Positions 6,503 through 13,488 of a DNA stretch of 28,190 nucleotides are shown here, piece after piece. Numbering within the stretch: position 1 is the stretch's first letter; every line of letters begins with the position of its first letter. The stretch is from Candidatus Uhrbacteria bacterium (lineage in GTDB: Bacteria > Patescibacteriota > Patescibacteriia > UBA9934). The notes below the pieces were generated by a model, which saw only the letters and a program-made list of their open reading frames with translations, was not told the origin of the DNA and ran no database searches. The position numbers and the translations under genes were made by a program. Location: the NCBI GenBank assembly GCA_030688135.1, contig JAUYIW010000005.1, positions 1-28,190 on the forward strand. Direction: 5' to 3'.

Positions 6503-6838
6503 ATCAACAAGGATCATACGCAATTTAGGTGGAAGATGTATAGAGGCCAAAGGTTAGCTCAACCGGTAAAAACAGCGAATATCTTGCTCTCTACCATCTC
6601 GAACCCGATTTAACTTTCTGCTGTCGGGTGAGAGATCTTTCGAACCCCACCATCTCGAGGAGTTTGCAATCCACGACGAGAGATCTTTCGCGGTTCGCCG
6701 AGATCTCCGAAAGATTTCTCCTCGCGACCTACAGACTCGTCGAAATGGTAACTTTCTACTTATTAAATGGATCAAACAAATTCTAACCTGGCAGATTGGA
6801 CGAGTCCTCTACCCAAATTGCGTATGATCCATCAACAA
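6503..6838. mobile_element. MITE-like non-autonomous transposable element, copy 1
   Basis: A 320-bp element (6511-6830) begins with GGATCATACGCAATTT and ends with its exact reverse complement; the terminal repeats continue imperfectly to about 25 bases. It is flanked on both sides by ATCAACAA (6503-6510 and 6831-6838), a perfect 8-bp target duplication. Both ends also carry a subterminal AGGTTAG facing inwards. There is no credible transposase ORF inside, so a transposase would have to act in trans. The interior holds a palindromic repeat (6594-6748). A second copy in the opposite orientation starts at 28061. The element lies between the terminator of the phosphatase gene and the 3' end of the PEP-synthase-like gene. 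Confidence 0.88.
6594..6748. repeat. Palindromic CCATCTCGA...TCGAAATGG repeat nested in the MITE
   Basis: CCATCTCGA occurs at 6594 and again at 6650; TCGAAATGG closes at 6748. The core is a long stem: GAGAGATCTTTCG (6678-6690) against CGAAAGATTTCTC (6708-6720), one mismatch. A diverged copy stands alone at 23331-23417. Confidence 0.75.
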
Positions 6839-6844
6839 TCACTC

Positions 6845-9800
6845 CTAGTTCACAATCCTTACCTCCCCACTCTTAAAATTTACCTCCACTTCCATGCCAT
6901 CTTTCAAAACCTGGGTAGCCACCTTGGTACCAATAACTGCAGGAATTTTCATCTCACGGGCGATGATAGCGGCATGCGAGGTAACCCCGCCCTCATCGGT
7001 GATAATCGCCTTCACACCCTTCATAAATGGCACAAGCTGCGGTCTAGTTTGAATCGCAACTAAAATCTTACCTGCCAAATCTATATCTCCGAATTTTATA
7101 TCGGTTTCATTGACAACCACAACCTGCCCCCTAATTACTTCATCTGACCTATACGCTACCTCACCCTTTAACGTTTTCGAATTAATCAACTCACTAGCTT
7201 CTTTTTCAAAATATGACATGAAATTTGTTACCTCTGCAATTTCTGCAGCGTCATCAATCACATGTTGATTAATCTCCCTAAGGCCTAAAAATACAAAACC
7301 ACCACTCCTTCGGCGATCAATAATATCCTGAACCTCCTTGGCCGACATTTTATCGTCGACCAAATTTATGATCTCAATATTTGTCAAATACTTCATCAAG
7401 TCAACCGGCTTAACATAAAGCTTCCGTGCTGAAACCAAGAAACTCAAAAATTCAAATAGACACTCACCAAGCCTATCTTCTTCAAACGCAATATGATTCC
7501 GCCAAAGGTCATGCTTTTTTAAAATCTGCCGTGCTACTTCATCAACCGAATCTTTATTCTCTGCCAGTTTCATCCCAAGCGAAAATATTACAAAGAAATG
7601 AAATCCATAACGTTCGTAATTACCAAGTATTAACTTAAAAGTTTCCACGCATCCTTCTTCATCTTTACTTGCAACATATCGGAGAAGATCCTTGCACTGT
7701 CCACTAATCTCTAGCCAAAGCTGTTCATCTTCAGTCAAAAAGTGCATGAGAATTGCTGGATCATCCATCACCCTGCGTTCAGATTCAGCATGAAATTCCT
7801 CAGCCTGAGTTTTATTAAATACTCTAACGGGGTAATCTTTCGACTTTGGAGCTAAAATAGTTTCAACAAATGAAAGCCCGTATTCTATTTCCGTAAACTT
7901 TCGCTGACCCTCAAATTTTGCAGAAAAGAAAAACAAAGACTCTTCAGCACGGAATCCTAAAAACCAATCCTGAGATTGAATATAAGCAACGTATTCACGG
8001 TCAAATTCTTGACTCAAAATCCTAACAAAACCTGAATTAGCATCCACCTCCACCTCCATACCATCTTTCAAAACCTGCGTAGCGACTTTGGTTCCGACTA
8101 TGCAAGGTTTACCAAGCTCGCGAGCAACGATTGCCGCGTGGCAAGTAATTCCGCCCTCATCCGTAACGATTGCTACAGCTTTCTTCATAGCAGGTACAAA
8201 ATCAGGGGTAGTTCCTTCGGCTACTAAAATCTCACCCTCTTTAAATTCACCAATCTGATCTTTATAAAGCACACGCCGTACTATGCCACGCGCTACACCT
8301 TCCTGAGCCACAGTGCCAAATAAAACTTTGCCATCAAATTCCAATGACTCAAATTGCAAACCTAAGCTATTGATTCCAGCGGAGATATCCTCTTCTAGGA
8401 ATATTTTATCGTTAATAAGCGCTACTCCATTTTTACGGAGTTTGATTTGTATAACTTCATCCGCTGTTAATGATTCAATACGTAGCACCTCCTCTGGCAA
8501 AATAACATCGATAATATCAATGTGCTCTGGATACTCGCGTCTGAAAAAGATCGTAAACGGATTCTCCCCTTCCTCTGAGAAATCCTGATACTCCTCGCGT
8601 ATACGTAAAGCCTCGTGCTTTAATTCTTGAGAGATAGTTTTAATATCAGGAATGAGCAACAAAATAACCATTGGCGACCACCAACGAATCCATGTTTCGT
8701 AATATTTTTTAAGTTCTTCGAGTGATCGAATCTCCTTGTTACCTTCTATGTACGGTAATAAATACTCCCAGGTTTCCTTGAAACACGAAACTAAACGAGG
8801 AAAATAACTGGGGTCCTTTTCTATTTGCTCTGTAATCATGCTAGGAAATGGCTCGGTCATGTCGTACCACGCTGTGGTCTTCATACTGCCAGGTTCACGT
8901 ACAAATACAGAATAATTAACGGGTAAATGCCAGCTCTCATTGCTGTCATAAACATTACTCTTACTCCATACATCAAAATAAAACATTGTATGCTCGCGCG
9001 TATACTGCTTGGAAAGAATAACTGCCGGTTTTAACCTTGATAGCGTAGTAATCGGCCGACTTTGTAAAATATATAGCTTATCTTCAGCGTATGTCCATTC
9101 AATATCAACTGGGAAACCGTAATGATTTTCGATTTCGATTACAGTGTTTGCAACCTCAGCGATCTGTAAGTCTGATAACACCTGAGCATTACCTTTGTAG
9201 CCAGAAATCTTTTGCCACTCGTTACCGCCTATTACCGATCTTACTAACGCGCGATCTTGGACGTGCACGCTCTTGCTTACAATCTTAAAATCTGACTTTG
9301 AAACAACATAACTGTCAGGAGTAACCTGACCTGATACAACAGCCTCTCCCAATCCGTAGCTTGCTTCAATAATTATCTGGTTAACATTTTCAGTTACCGG
9401 ATGCACACTAAAAGCAACTCCGGATATTTCGCTGTCGATCATTTTCTGTACTACGACCGCAACTGATACCTGTTCCTGGCTCAGCCCTTGCTCTGCGCGG
9501 TAAAAAATTGCGCGTGGAGTAAATAGCGATGCCCAACATCTTTGAACGTTAGTGATTAAATCCTCTGAAGTTGCATTTAAGTACGTTTCAAGTTGCCCTG
9601 CCCAAGCAGCTGTGGCGCTGTCCTCTGCGGTTGCACTGGAACGTACAGCCACGAACTCTGCATTCAATTTATTAAACTCATTTTTGATCTCATCAATGAG
9701 ATCATTTGGCATAGCAACATTCAAAATCAATGATCTAATCTTTTCCGATGCGTCATCGACAGTATGAACCTGCGTTGTATCTACCGAACTCAAAACAGAT

Positions 9801-9997
9801 TCAATCTCGGCAGAAATATTTGCAGAAACTAAAAATTGATCAAATGCGCCTGCAATAATTATAAAACCGTCAGGTACTGAAATACCAGCTTTGGTCATTT
9901 CCCCAAGCGACGCCCCTTTTCCGCCAGCAATTGCAACATCGTCTTTTGTAAGATTTGAGACCGGATAAGTTAATTTCATACCGCTGTATTTTGTCAT
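6845..9997 (-). CDS. PEP-synthase-like phosphotransferase with two phosphohistidine domains
   Basis: 1050 residues from the ATG at 9997 (the frame also extends to a TTG one codon earlier). The N-terminal third is the ATP-grasp domain of pyruvate phosphate dikinase/PEP synthase (GGKGASLGEM 25-34, VRSSATAED 118-126, ending about 315 with LQSRPIT). Residues about 320-560 are an unrecognised, possibly substrate-binding region. A swivelling phosphohistidine domain follows (GGITCHAA, His620), then a second helical linker, then another phosphohistidine domain at the C-terminus (GGVTSHAA, His1008). The TIM-barrel PEP/pyruvate-binding domain of true PEP synthase is missing. The architecture is closer to rifampin-phosphotransferase-like enzymes, with the His domain doubled. 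Last gene after rnc; no strong ribosome site. Substrate unknown. Confidence 0.85.
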   Translation of the reverse strand: MTKYSGMKLTYPVSNLTKDDVAIAGGKGASLGEMTKAGISVPDGFIIIAGAFDQFLVSANISAEIESVLSSVDTTQVHTVDDASEKIRSLILNVAMPNDLIDEIKNEFNKLNAEFVAVRSSATAEDSATAAWAGQLETYLNATSEDLITNVQRCWASLFTPRAIFYRAEQGLSQEQVSVAVVVQKMIDSEISGVAFSVHPVTENVNQIIIEASYGLGEAVVSGQVTPDSYVVSKSDFKIVSKSVHVQDRALVRSVIGGNEWQKISGYKGNAQVLSDLQIAEVANTVIEIENHYGFPVDIEWTYAEDKLYILQSRPITTLSRLKPAVILSKQYTREHTMFYFDVWSKSNVYDSNESWHLPVNYSVFVREPGSMKTTAWYDMTEPFPSMITEQIEKDPSYFPRLVSCFKETWEYLLPYIEGNKEIRSLEELKKYYETWIRWWSPMVILLLIPDIKTISQELKHEALRIREEYQDFSEEGENPFTIFFRREYPEHIDIIDVILPEEVLRIESLTADEVIQIKLRKNGVALINDKIFLEEDISAGINSLGLQFESLEFDGKVLFGTVAQEGVARGIVRRVLYKDQIGEFKEGEILVAEGTTPDFVPAMKKAVAIVTDEGGITCHAAIVARELGKPCIVGTKVATQVLKDGMEVEVDANSGFVRILSQEFDREYVAYIQSQDWFLGFRAEESLFFFSAKFEGQRKFTEIEYGLSFVETILAPKSKDYPVRVFNKTQAEEFHAESERRVMDDPAILMHFLTEDEQLWLEISGQCKDLLRYVASKDEEGCVETFKLILGNYERYGFHFFVIFSLGMKLAENKDSVDEVARQILKKHDLWRNHIAFEEDRLGECLFEFLSFLVSARKLYVKPVDLMKYLTNIEIINLVDDKMSAKEVQDIIDRRRSGGFVFLGLREINQHVIDDAAEIAEVTNFMSYFEKEASELINSKTLKGEVAYRSDEVIRGQVVVVNETDIKFGDIDLAGKILVAIQTRPQLVPFMKGVKAIITDEGGVTSHAAIIAREMKIPAVIGTKVATQVLKDGMEVEVNFKSGEVRIVN

Positions 9998-10030
9998 CAA
10001 TTCTTAGATTTGTCGAATTAAAGAAGTAAA

Positions 10031-10060
10031 CAAAAGGACAGCCACAAAAGACCGCCCTTA
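10031..10060 (-). terminator. Terminator after rnc built from a GTAGGGGC-type hairpin
   Basis: On the minus strand GGGCGGTC (10050-10057) pairs with GGCTGTCC (10036-10043) using G-T wobbles, then TTTTG. The same bases do not pair well on the + strand, so the structure is directional. Confidence 0.65.
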
Positions 10061-10127
10061 TAACAATAAATTAAACTCGTCGTAATAAACATCGCGACCT
10101 GCCAATAAACTCTGTACGCTATTTGCT

Positions 10128-10820
10128 CTACCATCCCTTTTCCTCAAGCGCATTTGCCGCTGCCGAAACTTGCGCCTCTTGCTTTGATGCCCCTGCACCT
10201 TCTGCAACTAAATCTTTGTTAATGTAAGCTCCAACTCTGAAAGTCTTTGCATGATCAGGGCCAGACTCTTCTAAAACTTTATAGCTTGGAGTAACCGACA
10301 TTCTCGATTGTGCCTCTTCCTGAAAACGACTCTTTGGATCGACGTAAAGTTTCTTTTCTAAAATCTCTGGCAAAGTAGAGATAACATTCGCTGTTACGAA
10401 CTTTTTTGCTTCATCCCATCCAAAATCCAAATAAACAGAGCCAATCAAGGACTCGTGAGCATTAGCTAAAATATAGTTTCGTGCTTTTTCTGATGCGTCT
10501 TTCTGCTCGCCACGCGAAAGATACAAGTACTCCTCAATATCCATGTCGCGAGCGATCTTTGCAAGATTTGCACCATTCACCAACGCAGCGCGCCAGTTAG
10601 TTAACTCGCCTTCCGGATTTGGATAATTCTCGTAAAGATACTCTGTTACAATGAGCTCCAAAACTGCATCACCCAAAAATTCCAGTCGCTCGTTATGTCC
10701 AAGCGGGAAATCTGGATGCTCATTTAAATAAGAACGATGTACTACTGCCTGTTCTAAATTTCCGCCTTTCTTGAACGGAATATTAAGCTTGCTTGCAAGC
10801 TCCTCGATATTTTTTCTCAT
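10128..10820 (-). CDS. rnc: Ribonuclease III
   Basis: 230 residues from ATG 10820, preceded by AGGAAGAG. The in-frame ATG at 10877 would add 19 Cys/Arg-containing residues with no family support. RNase III cuts double-stranded RNA in rRNA processing and turnover. The signature HNERLEFLGDAVLE (residues 42-55; Glu47 and Asp51 match E. coli E41 and D45) is perfect, and a double-stranded-RNA-binding domain ends the protein (about 156-230). In the second catalytic motif the usual ADxxEALIG reads ANAHESLIG, so the residue equivalent to E. coli Asp114 is Asn120 while Glu123 (E117) is kept. It follows nusB by 134 bases in the rpmF-nusB-rnc order. Confidence 0.93.
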   Translation of the reverse strand: MRKNIEELASKLNIPFKKGGNLEQAVVHRSYLNEHPDFPLGHNERLEFLGDAVLELIVTEYLYENYPNPEGELTNWRAALVNGANLAKIARDMDIEEYLYLSRGEQKDASEKARNYILANAHESLIGSVYLDFGWDEAKKFVTANVISTLPEILEKKLYVDPKSRFQEEAQSRMSVTPSYKVLEESGPDHAKTFRVGAYINKDLVAEGAGASKQEAQVSAAANALEEKGW

Positions 10821-10920
10821 ACTATTCTCTTCCTGACATAACCGGCAACGAAGAAACCTCCGACTATCGAAAGACACTTCACTGACGTTCAGGATAAATT
10901 TTAGTTAATTAATATTTTGC

Positions 10921-10946
10921 TAATAGGGGCTGTCCCACAATAGGTT
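10921..10946. repeat. Degenerate GTAGGGGC-family element between nusB and rnc
   Basis: The reverse strand reads TTGTGGGACAGCCCCTATT, matching one half of the dispersed hairpin family but with a poor second arm. Probably a decayed copy. Confidence 0.4.
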
Positions 10947-10954
10947 AATCTTCA

Positions 10955-11542
10955 CTAGCCAACAACTTCGGTATCTACAAGTTCCTCGGCTGGCTTCTCC
11001 TCATCTGTTCTGGTCGTCTTAATTTCAACTTTCCCATCATCTTTTCCAGCCGTGTCTGCTGAACTAGATCCGGCCTTTTCCTCAATGCTCGAGACTTCTT
11101 TATTATCTACCTCTTTAAGCTCACCCTTTGAAACCATATCCTTGTACACTGCGCCAAGAACGCCATTGATAAACTTTCCGGATGTTTCGCCACCAAATGT
11201 CTTACCAAGCTCAATAGCTTCATTAATCGCTACTTTAGAAGGTATTTTTTCATCAAACTTAAGTTCATACACGCCAAGACGCAATACATTTCTATCAATT
11301 GTTGTCATCTCGGCAATCGGCCATTCCGGAGCAAAGTGCTCAAGGATTTCATCGAGCTCTTTTATTCTTTCAACGATTGCCTCAATCTGTCTTTTTACAT
11401 ATCCGTCGTCGTCAAAATCAGGGGCAAACTCCGCCTTAATGTGATCCACAATCGCGGGTAACTCTTGAACGTCTTTGCCGTTAAAATCCCATTCATAAAG
11501 ACTTTGCATTGCCATGGTTCTGGCTAAGTGACGATTGGACAT
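10955..11542 (-). CDS. nusB: Transcription antitermination factor NusB
   Basis: 195 residues. The NusB fold covers about 1-140, with family landmarks SNRHLARTMAMQSLYEWDF (2-20), TTIDRNVLRLGVYEL (near 82) and PSKVAINEAIELGKTFGGETSGKFINGVLGAVYKD (near 100-135). NusB with S10 (NusE) loads on boxA RNA during rRNA antitermination. The last 55 residues or so form an acidic/Lys-rich, low-complexity tail not found in ordinary NusB (about 140 aa). It lies between rpmF and rnc in the same direction. No strong ribosome site precedes the ATG. Confidence 0.94.
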   Translation of the reverse strand: MSNRHLARTMAMQSLYEWDFNGKDVQELPAIVDHIKAEFAPDFDDDGYVKRQIEAIVERIKELDEILEHFAPEWPIAEMTTIDRNVLRLGVYELKFDEKIPSKVAINEAIELGKTFGGETSGKFINGVLGAVYKDMVSKGELKEVDNKEVSSIEEKAGSSSADTAGKDDGKVEIKTTRTDEEKPAEELVDTEVVG

Positions 11543-11560
11543 AAGTATCTTTATTATTGC

Positions 11561-11588
11561 GTAGGGACAGTCCCTTGTGGCTGTCCGT
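11561..11588 (+). repeat. GTAGGGGC-family hairpin repeat between rpmF and nusB
   Basis: GTAGGGACAG (11561-11570), loop TCCCTTGTGG, CTGTCC (11581-11586), then GTTTTAT. It lies in the spacer between the rpmF terminator and nusB. Confidence 0.65.
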
Positions 11589-11624
11589 TTTATACCAGTT
11601 AATTATAACCCAAATGAATGAATA

Positions 11625-11655
11625 CGAAAAATGCCCGGAGTGCCCGGACATTGTT
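11625..11655 (-). terminator. Terminator after rpmF
   Basis: On the minus strand TGTCCGG, loop GCACT, CCGGGCA, then TTTTT. It begins just after the rpmF stop, so nusB may depend on readthrough or its own promoter. Confidence 0.8.
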
Positions 11656-11656
11656 C

Positions 11657-11941
11657 TTATTTAGATTTCTTCTCTTTCTTTAACTTAGCGCCTCCCTCAC
11701 CTTCTTTCACACTCTTCACTTCTCGTGACTTCTTTGTTTTCTTGTCAATCGCCTTCTCTACACTCTCCATGCCACCTACGACCTGTCGATTCTTATAATA
11801 ACCGCAGGAAGTACATGCTCGATGAGGTAAAATTGGAGAGTCGCATTTTAGACAGTTTGAAGAATCGGTCTTTTTAAGCGCCTGGTGTGAGCGTCGACGT
11901 CGAACGCGTGATCTTGAATTTTTGAATGCTGGTACTGACAT
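11657..11941 (-). CDS. rpmF: 50S ribosomal protein L32
   Basis: 94 residues. The N-terminal 55 match L32: SRSRVRRRRSHQAL (10-23) and a zinc ribbon made by CLKC (34-37) and CTSC (48 on) with SPILPHRAC between, ending GYYKNRQVV. The C-terminal 40 residues or so are a Lys/Glu-rich extension beyond the normal length of about 57-60; such tails occur on several ribosomal proteins in reduced genomes. A strong promoter precedes it (11961-11989). First gene of the rpmF-nusB-rnc run. Confidence 0.93.
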   Translation of the reverse strand: MSVPAFKNSRSRVRRRRSHQALKKTDSSNCLKCDSPILPHRACTSCGYYKNRQVVGGMESVEKAIDKKTKKSREVKSVKEGEGGAKLKKEKKSK

Positions 11942-11960
11942 AATTTATTGTTATGAGGGG

Positions 11961-11989
11961 AGTTTATATTAGTATGCCAAAAATGTCAA
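11961..11989 (-). promoter_or_regulatory. Promoter of rpmF
   Basis: On the minus strand: TTGACA (11984-11989), 17-base spacer, TAAACT (11961-11966). Leader about 15 bases, without a clear Shine-Dalgarno. Confidence 0.75.
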
Positions 11990-12079
11990 ATATCAAGCCT
12001 AAATTGTAAAGGCTAAATAGAAATGTCATACCTTGCCTAAATGGGAATAATCAAATACTTAGCTTATAAATAATGATCC

Positions 12080-12122
12080 GGATAAAATAAGATCCGGCCC
12101 TTGCGTTAACAAAGGCCGGACG
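12080..12122 (-). terminator. Terminator of the 12141-12596 gene
   Basis: On the minus strand TCCGGCC-TTTG (from 12120), loop, CAA-GGGCCGGA (to 12093), followed by a T-rich TCTTATTTTA. It starts about 20 bases after the stop. Confidence 0.8.
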
Positions 12123-12140
12123 ATTCAAGCAAGCAAGGGC

Positions 12141-12596
12141 TTACTTGGCGTGAGCATCGGCTCGAGTGTGCGGGGGTCGTACGTCCCGCTTACGCGAGCC
12201 ACTCTGCGAGAACTCTGCCCTGCCATTTTTGCCTGGGATCTCGCAGGAGACCTCGAACTCGAACGACGTTCGTGGCTGTGCGTGCGTGCATGCACTGTTG
12301 ATCGCATTGAAAGAGCCATCGCAGAACTCGCGCGAACGCTTGTGGCCATTCACAATCGGCTGACCGTTGATGAGCTTCATCTGTTCTACGCGAATCCGGT
12401 TTGCCGGTCGTCCTTCGCGTAACACGATCTCTACCAGATCGATCTCACTCGGTTCAGGGTCGAGTGGATCGAGCTTCAGGATTCTGAATTCGCGGATGAA
12501 TCGCGCATACCGCTCCCTGATTGCCATAGGCTTGAAGCCTTTTGCGTTGCGCCTTCTTTCGATTGTCACTCGGAACAGTCCCAAGAGATACTCCAT
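12141..12596 (-). CDS. Hypothetical protein
   Basis: 151 residues, no family recognised. The first half is basic with an amphipathic pattern (RRRNAKGFKPMAIRERYARFIREFRIL). The middle part alternates like beta strands (EIDLVEIVLREGRPANRIRVEQMKL is spread over about 52-76). The tail is polar and Arg/His/Ala-rich. No signal peptide or membrane helix. The ATG at 12596 lies about 25 bases from a predicted transcription start; no Shine-Dalgarno is evident. The gene has its own promoter and terminator and higher G+C than rpmF/nusB. Tandem palindromes abut the -35 box, so it may be regulated. It could be a recently acquired orphan. Confidence 0.6.
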   Translation of the reverse strand: MEYLLGLFRVTIERRRNAKGFKPMAIRERYARFIREFRILKLDPLDPEPSEIDLVEIVLREGRPANRIRVEQMKLINGQPIVNGHKRSREFCDGSFNAINSACTHAQPRTSFEFEVSCEIPGKNGRAEFSQSGSRKRDVRPPHTRADAHAK

Positions 12597-12626
12597 TGAT
12601 TGGTTGTTCGCCAGATTGGCAGGGGG

Positions 12627-12655
12627 AGAATATCAGAAATTGAGGATGCGGTCAA
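12627..12655 (-). promoter_or_regulatory. Promoter of the 12141-12596 gene
   Basis: On the minus strand: TTGACC (12650-12655), 17-base spacer, TATTCT (12627-12632). Confidence 0.75.
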
Positions 12656-12677
12656 GGAAACGTTTCGGAAACGTTTC
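12656..12677. promoter_or_regulatory. Tandem GAAACGTTTC operator-like palindromes
   Basis: GGAAACGTTTC occurs twice back to back (12656-12666, 12667-12677); each contains the perfect palindrome GAAACGTTTC with a CG centre like LacI/GalR-family operators. The pair directly abuts the -35 box of the 12141-12596 gene, where an activator or repressor could act (inference). No regulator of that family is in the window. Confidence 0.5.
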
Positions 12678-12681
12678 AGAT

Positions 12682-12731
12682 TTTCGAAACCGGGTTTCGA
12701 AATTTTTATATAGATAACAGAAAAGGGCGGG
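12682..12731. repeat. 50-bp direct repeat with palindromic core, left copy
   Basis: Begins with the palindrome TTTCGAAACC-G-GGTTTCGAAA (12682-12702) and continues through ATAACAGAAAAGGGCGGG. The copy at 13439-13488 is the same at 48 of 50 positions in the same orientation. The pair brackets the cysteine-rich gene at 13018-13335. Confidence 0.8.
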
Positions 12732-12741
12732 AAAACCCCTT

Positions 12742-12904
12742 TTCCTCTAGGAGTGTACCACTCCTTTCGGGAACCATGGGTATGCTACCAGTCCGCTCGC
12801 TTCGCTTCGCGAACTTCGGAGGTGTGTACCACTCCCTGAGGAACCGGAACAGAAGGGCGACCATAAAGGTCGCCCCTACGTGAGACGACCGTGAAGGTTG
12901 TCCC
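12742..12904. repeat. Cluster of short palindromes upstream of the Cys-rich gene
   Basis: GGAGTG-TAC-CACTCC (12750-12764) recurs as a longer version at 12818-12836. GGGCGACC (12855-12862) pairs with GGTCGCCC (12868-12875), a reverse-strand copy of the GTAGGGGC family. GACGACC (12884-12890) pairs with GGTTGTC (12896-12902). No gene fits here; the stretch looks like stacked palindromic repeats. Confidence 0.65.
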
Positions 12905-12909
12905 ACGCG

Positions 12910-12935
12910 CCCGCGTCTTGTACGCGGGTTTTTTC
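12910..12935 (+). terminator. Strong terminator upstream of the Cys-rich gene
   Basis: CCCGCGT, loop CTTGT, ACGCGGG, TTTTTT. No + strand gene precedes it, so it probably insulates the next promoter, or ends an unseen small RNA. Confidence 0.75.
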
Positions 12936-12950
12936 TTTGGTACAAGCATC

Positions 12951-12979
12951 TTGACAAAAGGGCTATTTTGTGCTATTAT
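12951..12979 (+). promoter_or_regulatory. Promoter of the Cys-rich gene
   Basis: TTGACA (12951-12956), 17-base spacer, TATTAT (12974-12979): near consensus. Predicted leader about 32 bases. Confidence 0.85.
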
Positions 12980-13017
12980 TTATTGTCAATTTTGACTCAA
13001 AACTCCATGGAGGAATC

Positions 13018-13335
13018 ATGGAAAAACGAATGCTTGTCTGTATCCAAGCGTCACACTGTTTCGAGGTGGAGCCGGGAAGCGAGGCAGACAAAGAGTTCAA
13101 AAACCGAAAATACCTCAAACCCGGGCAGTGCCCGGAGTGCAACGAGGACTGTCGGGTAGAGCTCACTCGCAATTTGCACACATGCGCGATCTTCTGTGAG
13201 TGCGACATGGGTCTGGAGGACACGTGCAAGGATGGCTGCTGCTACGAGCGCGACCTCGCGGACGTTCCCGACGACCCATATGGGTTGGTGTTCCTGCCAA
13301 CCAAACCCGAAATGGCGAGCTACGCCTACAGGTAG
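13018..13335 (+). CDS. Small cysteine-rich protein, unknown function
   Basis: 105 residues from ATG 13018, chosen because GGAGG (13009-13013) lies directly upstream; the longer frame from 12970 would start inside the -10 box. Eleven or so cysteines are arranged in clusters (MLVCIQASHC, CPECNEDC, HTCAIFCECDMG, TCKDGCC), suggesting a zinc ribbon (CPEC...CAIFCEC) or another metal/thiol site. There is no signal peptide, so a cytoplasmic metal-binding role is more likely than disulfide-bonded secretion. No family is recognised. The gene has a near-consensus promoter, a strong ribosome site and a terminator, has high G+C, and is bracketed by 50-bp direct repeats, so it looks like an independent module. 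Confidence 0.75.
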   Translation: MEKRMLVCIQASHCFEVEPGSEADKEFKNRKYLKPGQCPECNEDCRVELTRNLHTCAIFCECDMGLEDTCKDGCCYERDLADVPDDPYGLVFLPTKPEMASYAYR

Positions 13336-13398
13336 TACTCCCCGCATCTACAACGGACCCCGTATCCGTTTGTCGGTGCGGGGTTCTTTATTTTTTTG
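13336..13398 (+). terminator. Terminator of the Cys-rich gene
   Basis: CCCCGCA (13340-13346) pairs with TGCGGGG (13377-13383), with an inner ACGGA/TCCGT stem, then TTCTTTATTTTTTT. Confidence 0.88.
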
Positions 13399-13411
13399 GA
13401 GAGATCAAATT

Positions 13412-13488
13412 AAAAAATTTCGAAACCGGGTTTAGGATTTTCGAAACCGGGTTTCGAAATTATTATATACATAACAGAAAAGGGCGGG
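13412..13488. repeat. 50-bp direct repeat with palindromic core, right copy, plus a half copy
   Basis: 13439-13488 repeats 12682-12731 at 48/50 positions. Just before it, AATTTCGAAACCGGGTTT (13416 on) is a truncated extra copy of the palindrome. A third full palindrome without the tail is at 23292-23322. Confidence 0.8.

Noticed and set aside
6554..6775. 73-codon frame inside the MITE as a transposase
   Set aside because: Too short and Arg/Ser-rich, made from palindromic repeat sequence; no catalytic motif.
12706..12957. Minus-strand 83-codon frame
   Set aside because: It runs through a chain of palindromes and a + strand terminator, has no ribosome site, and its product is Arg/Ser low-complexity.
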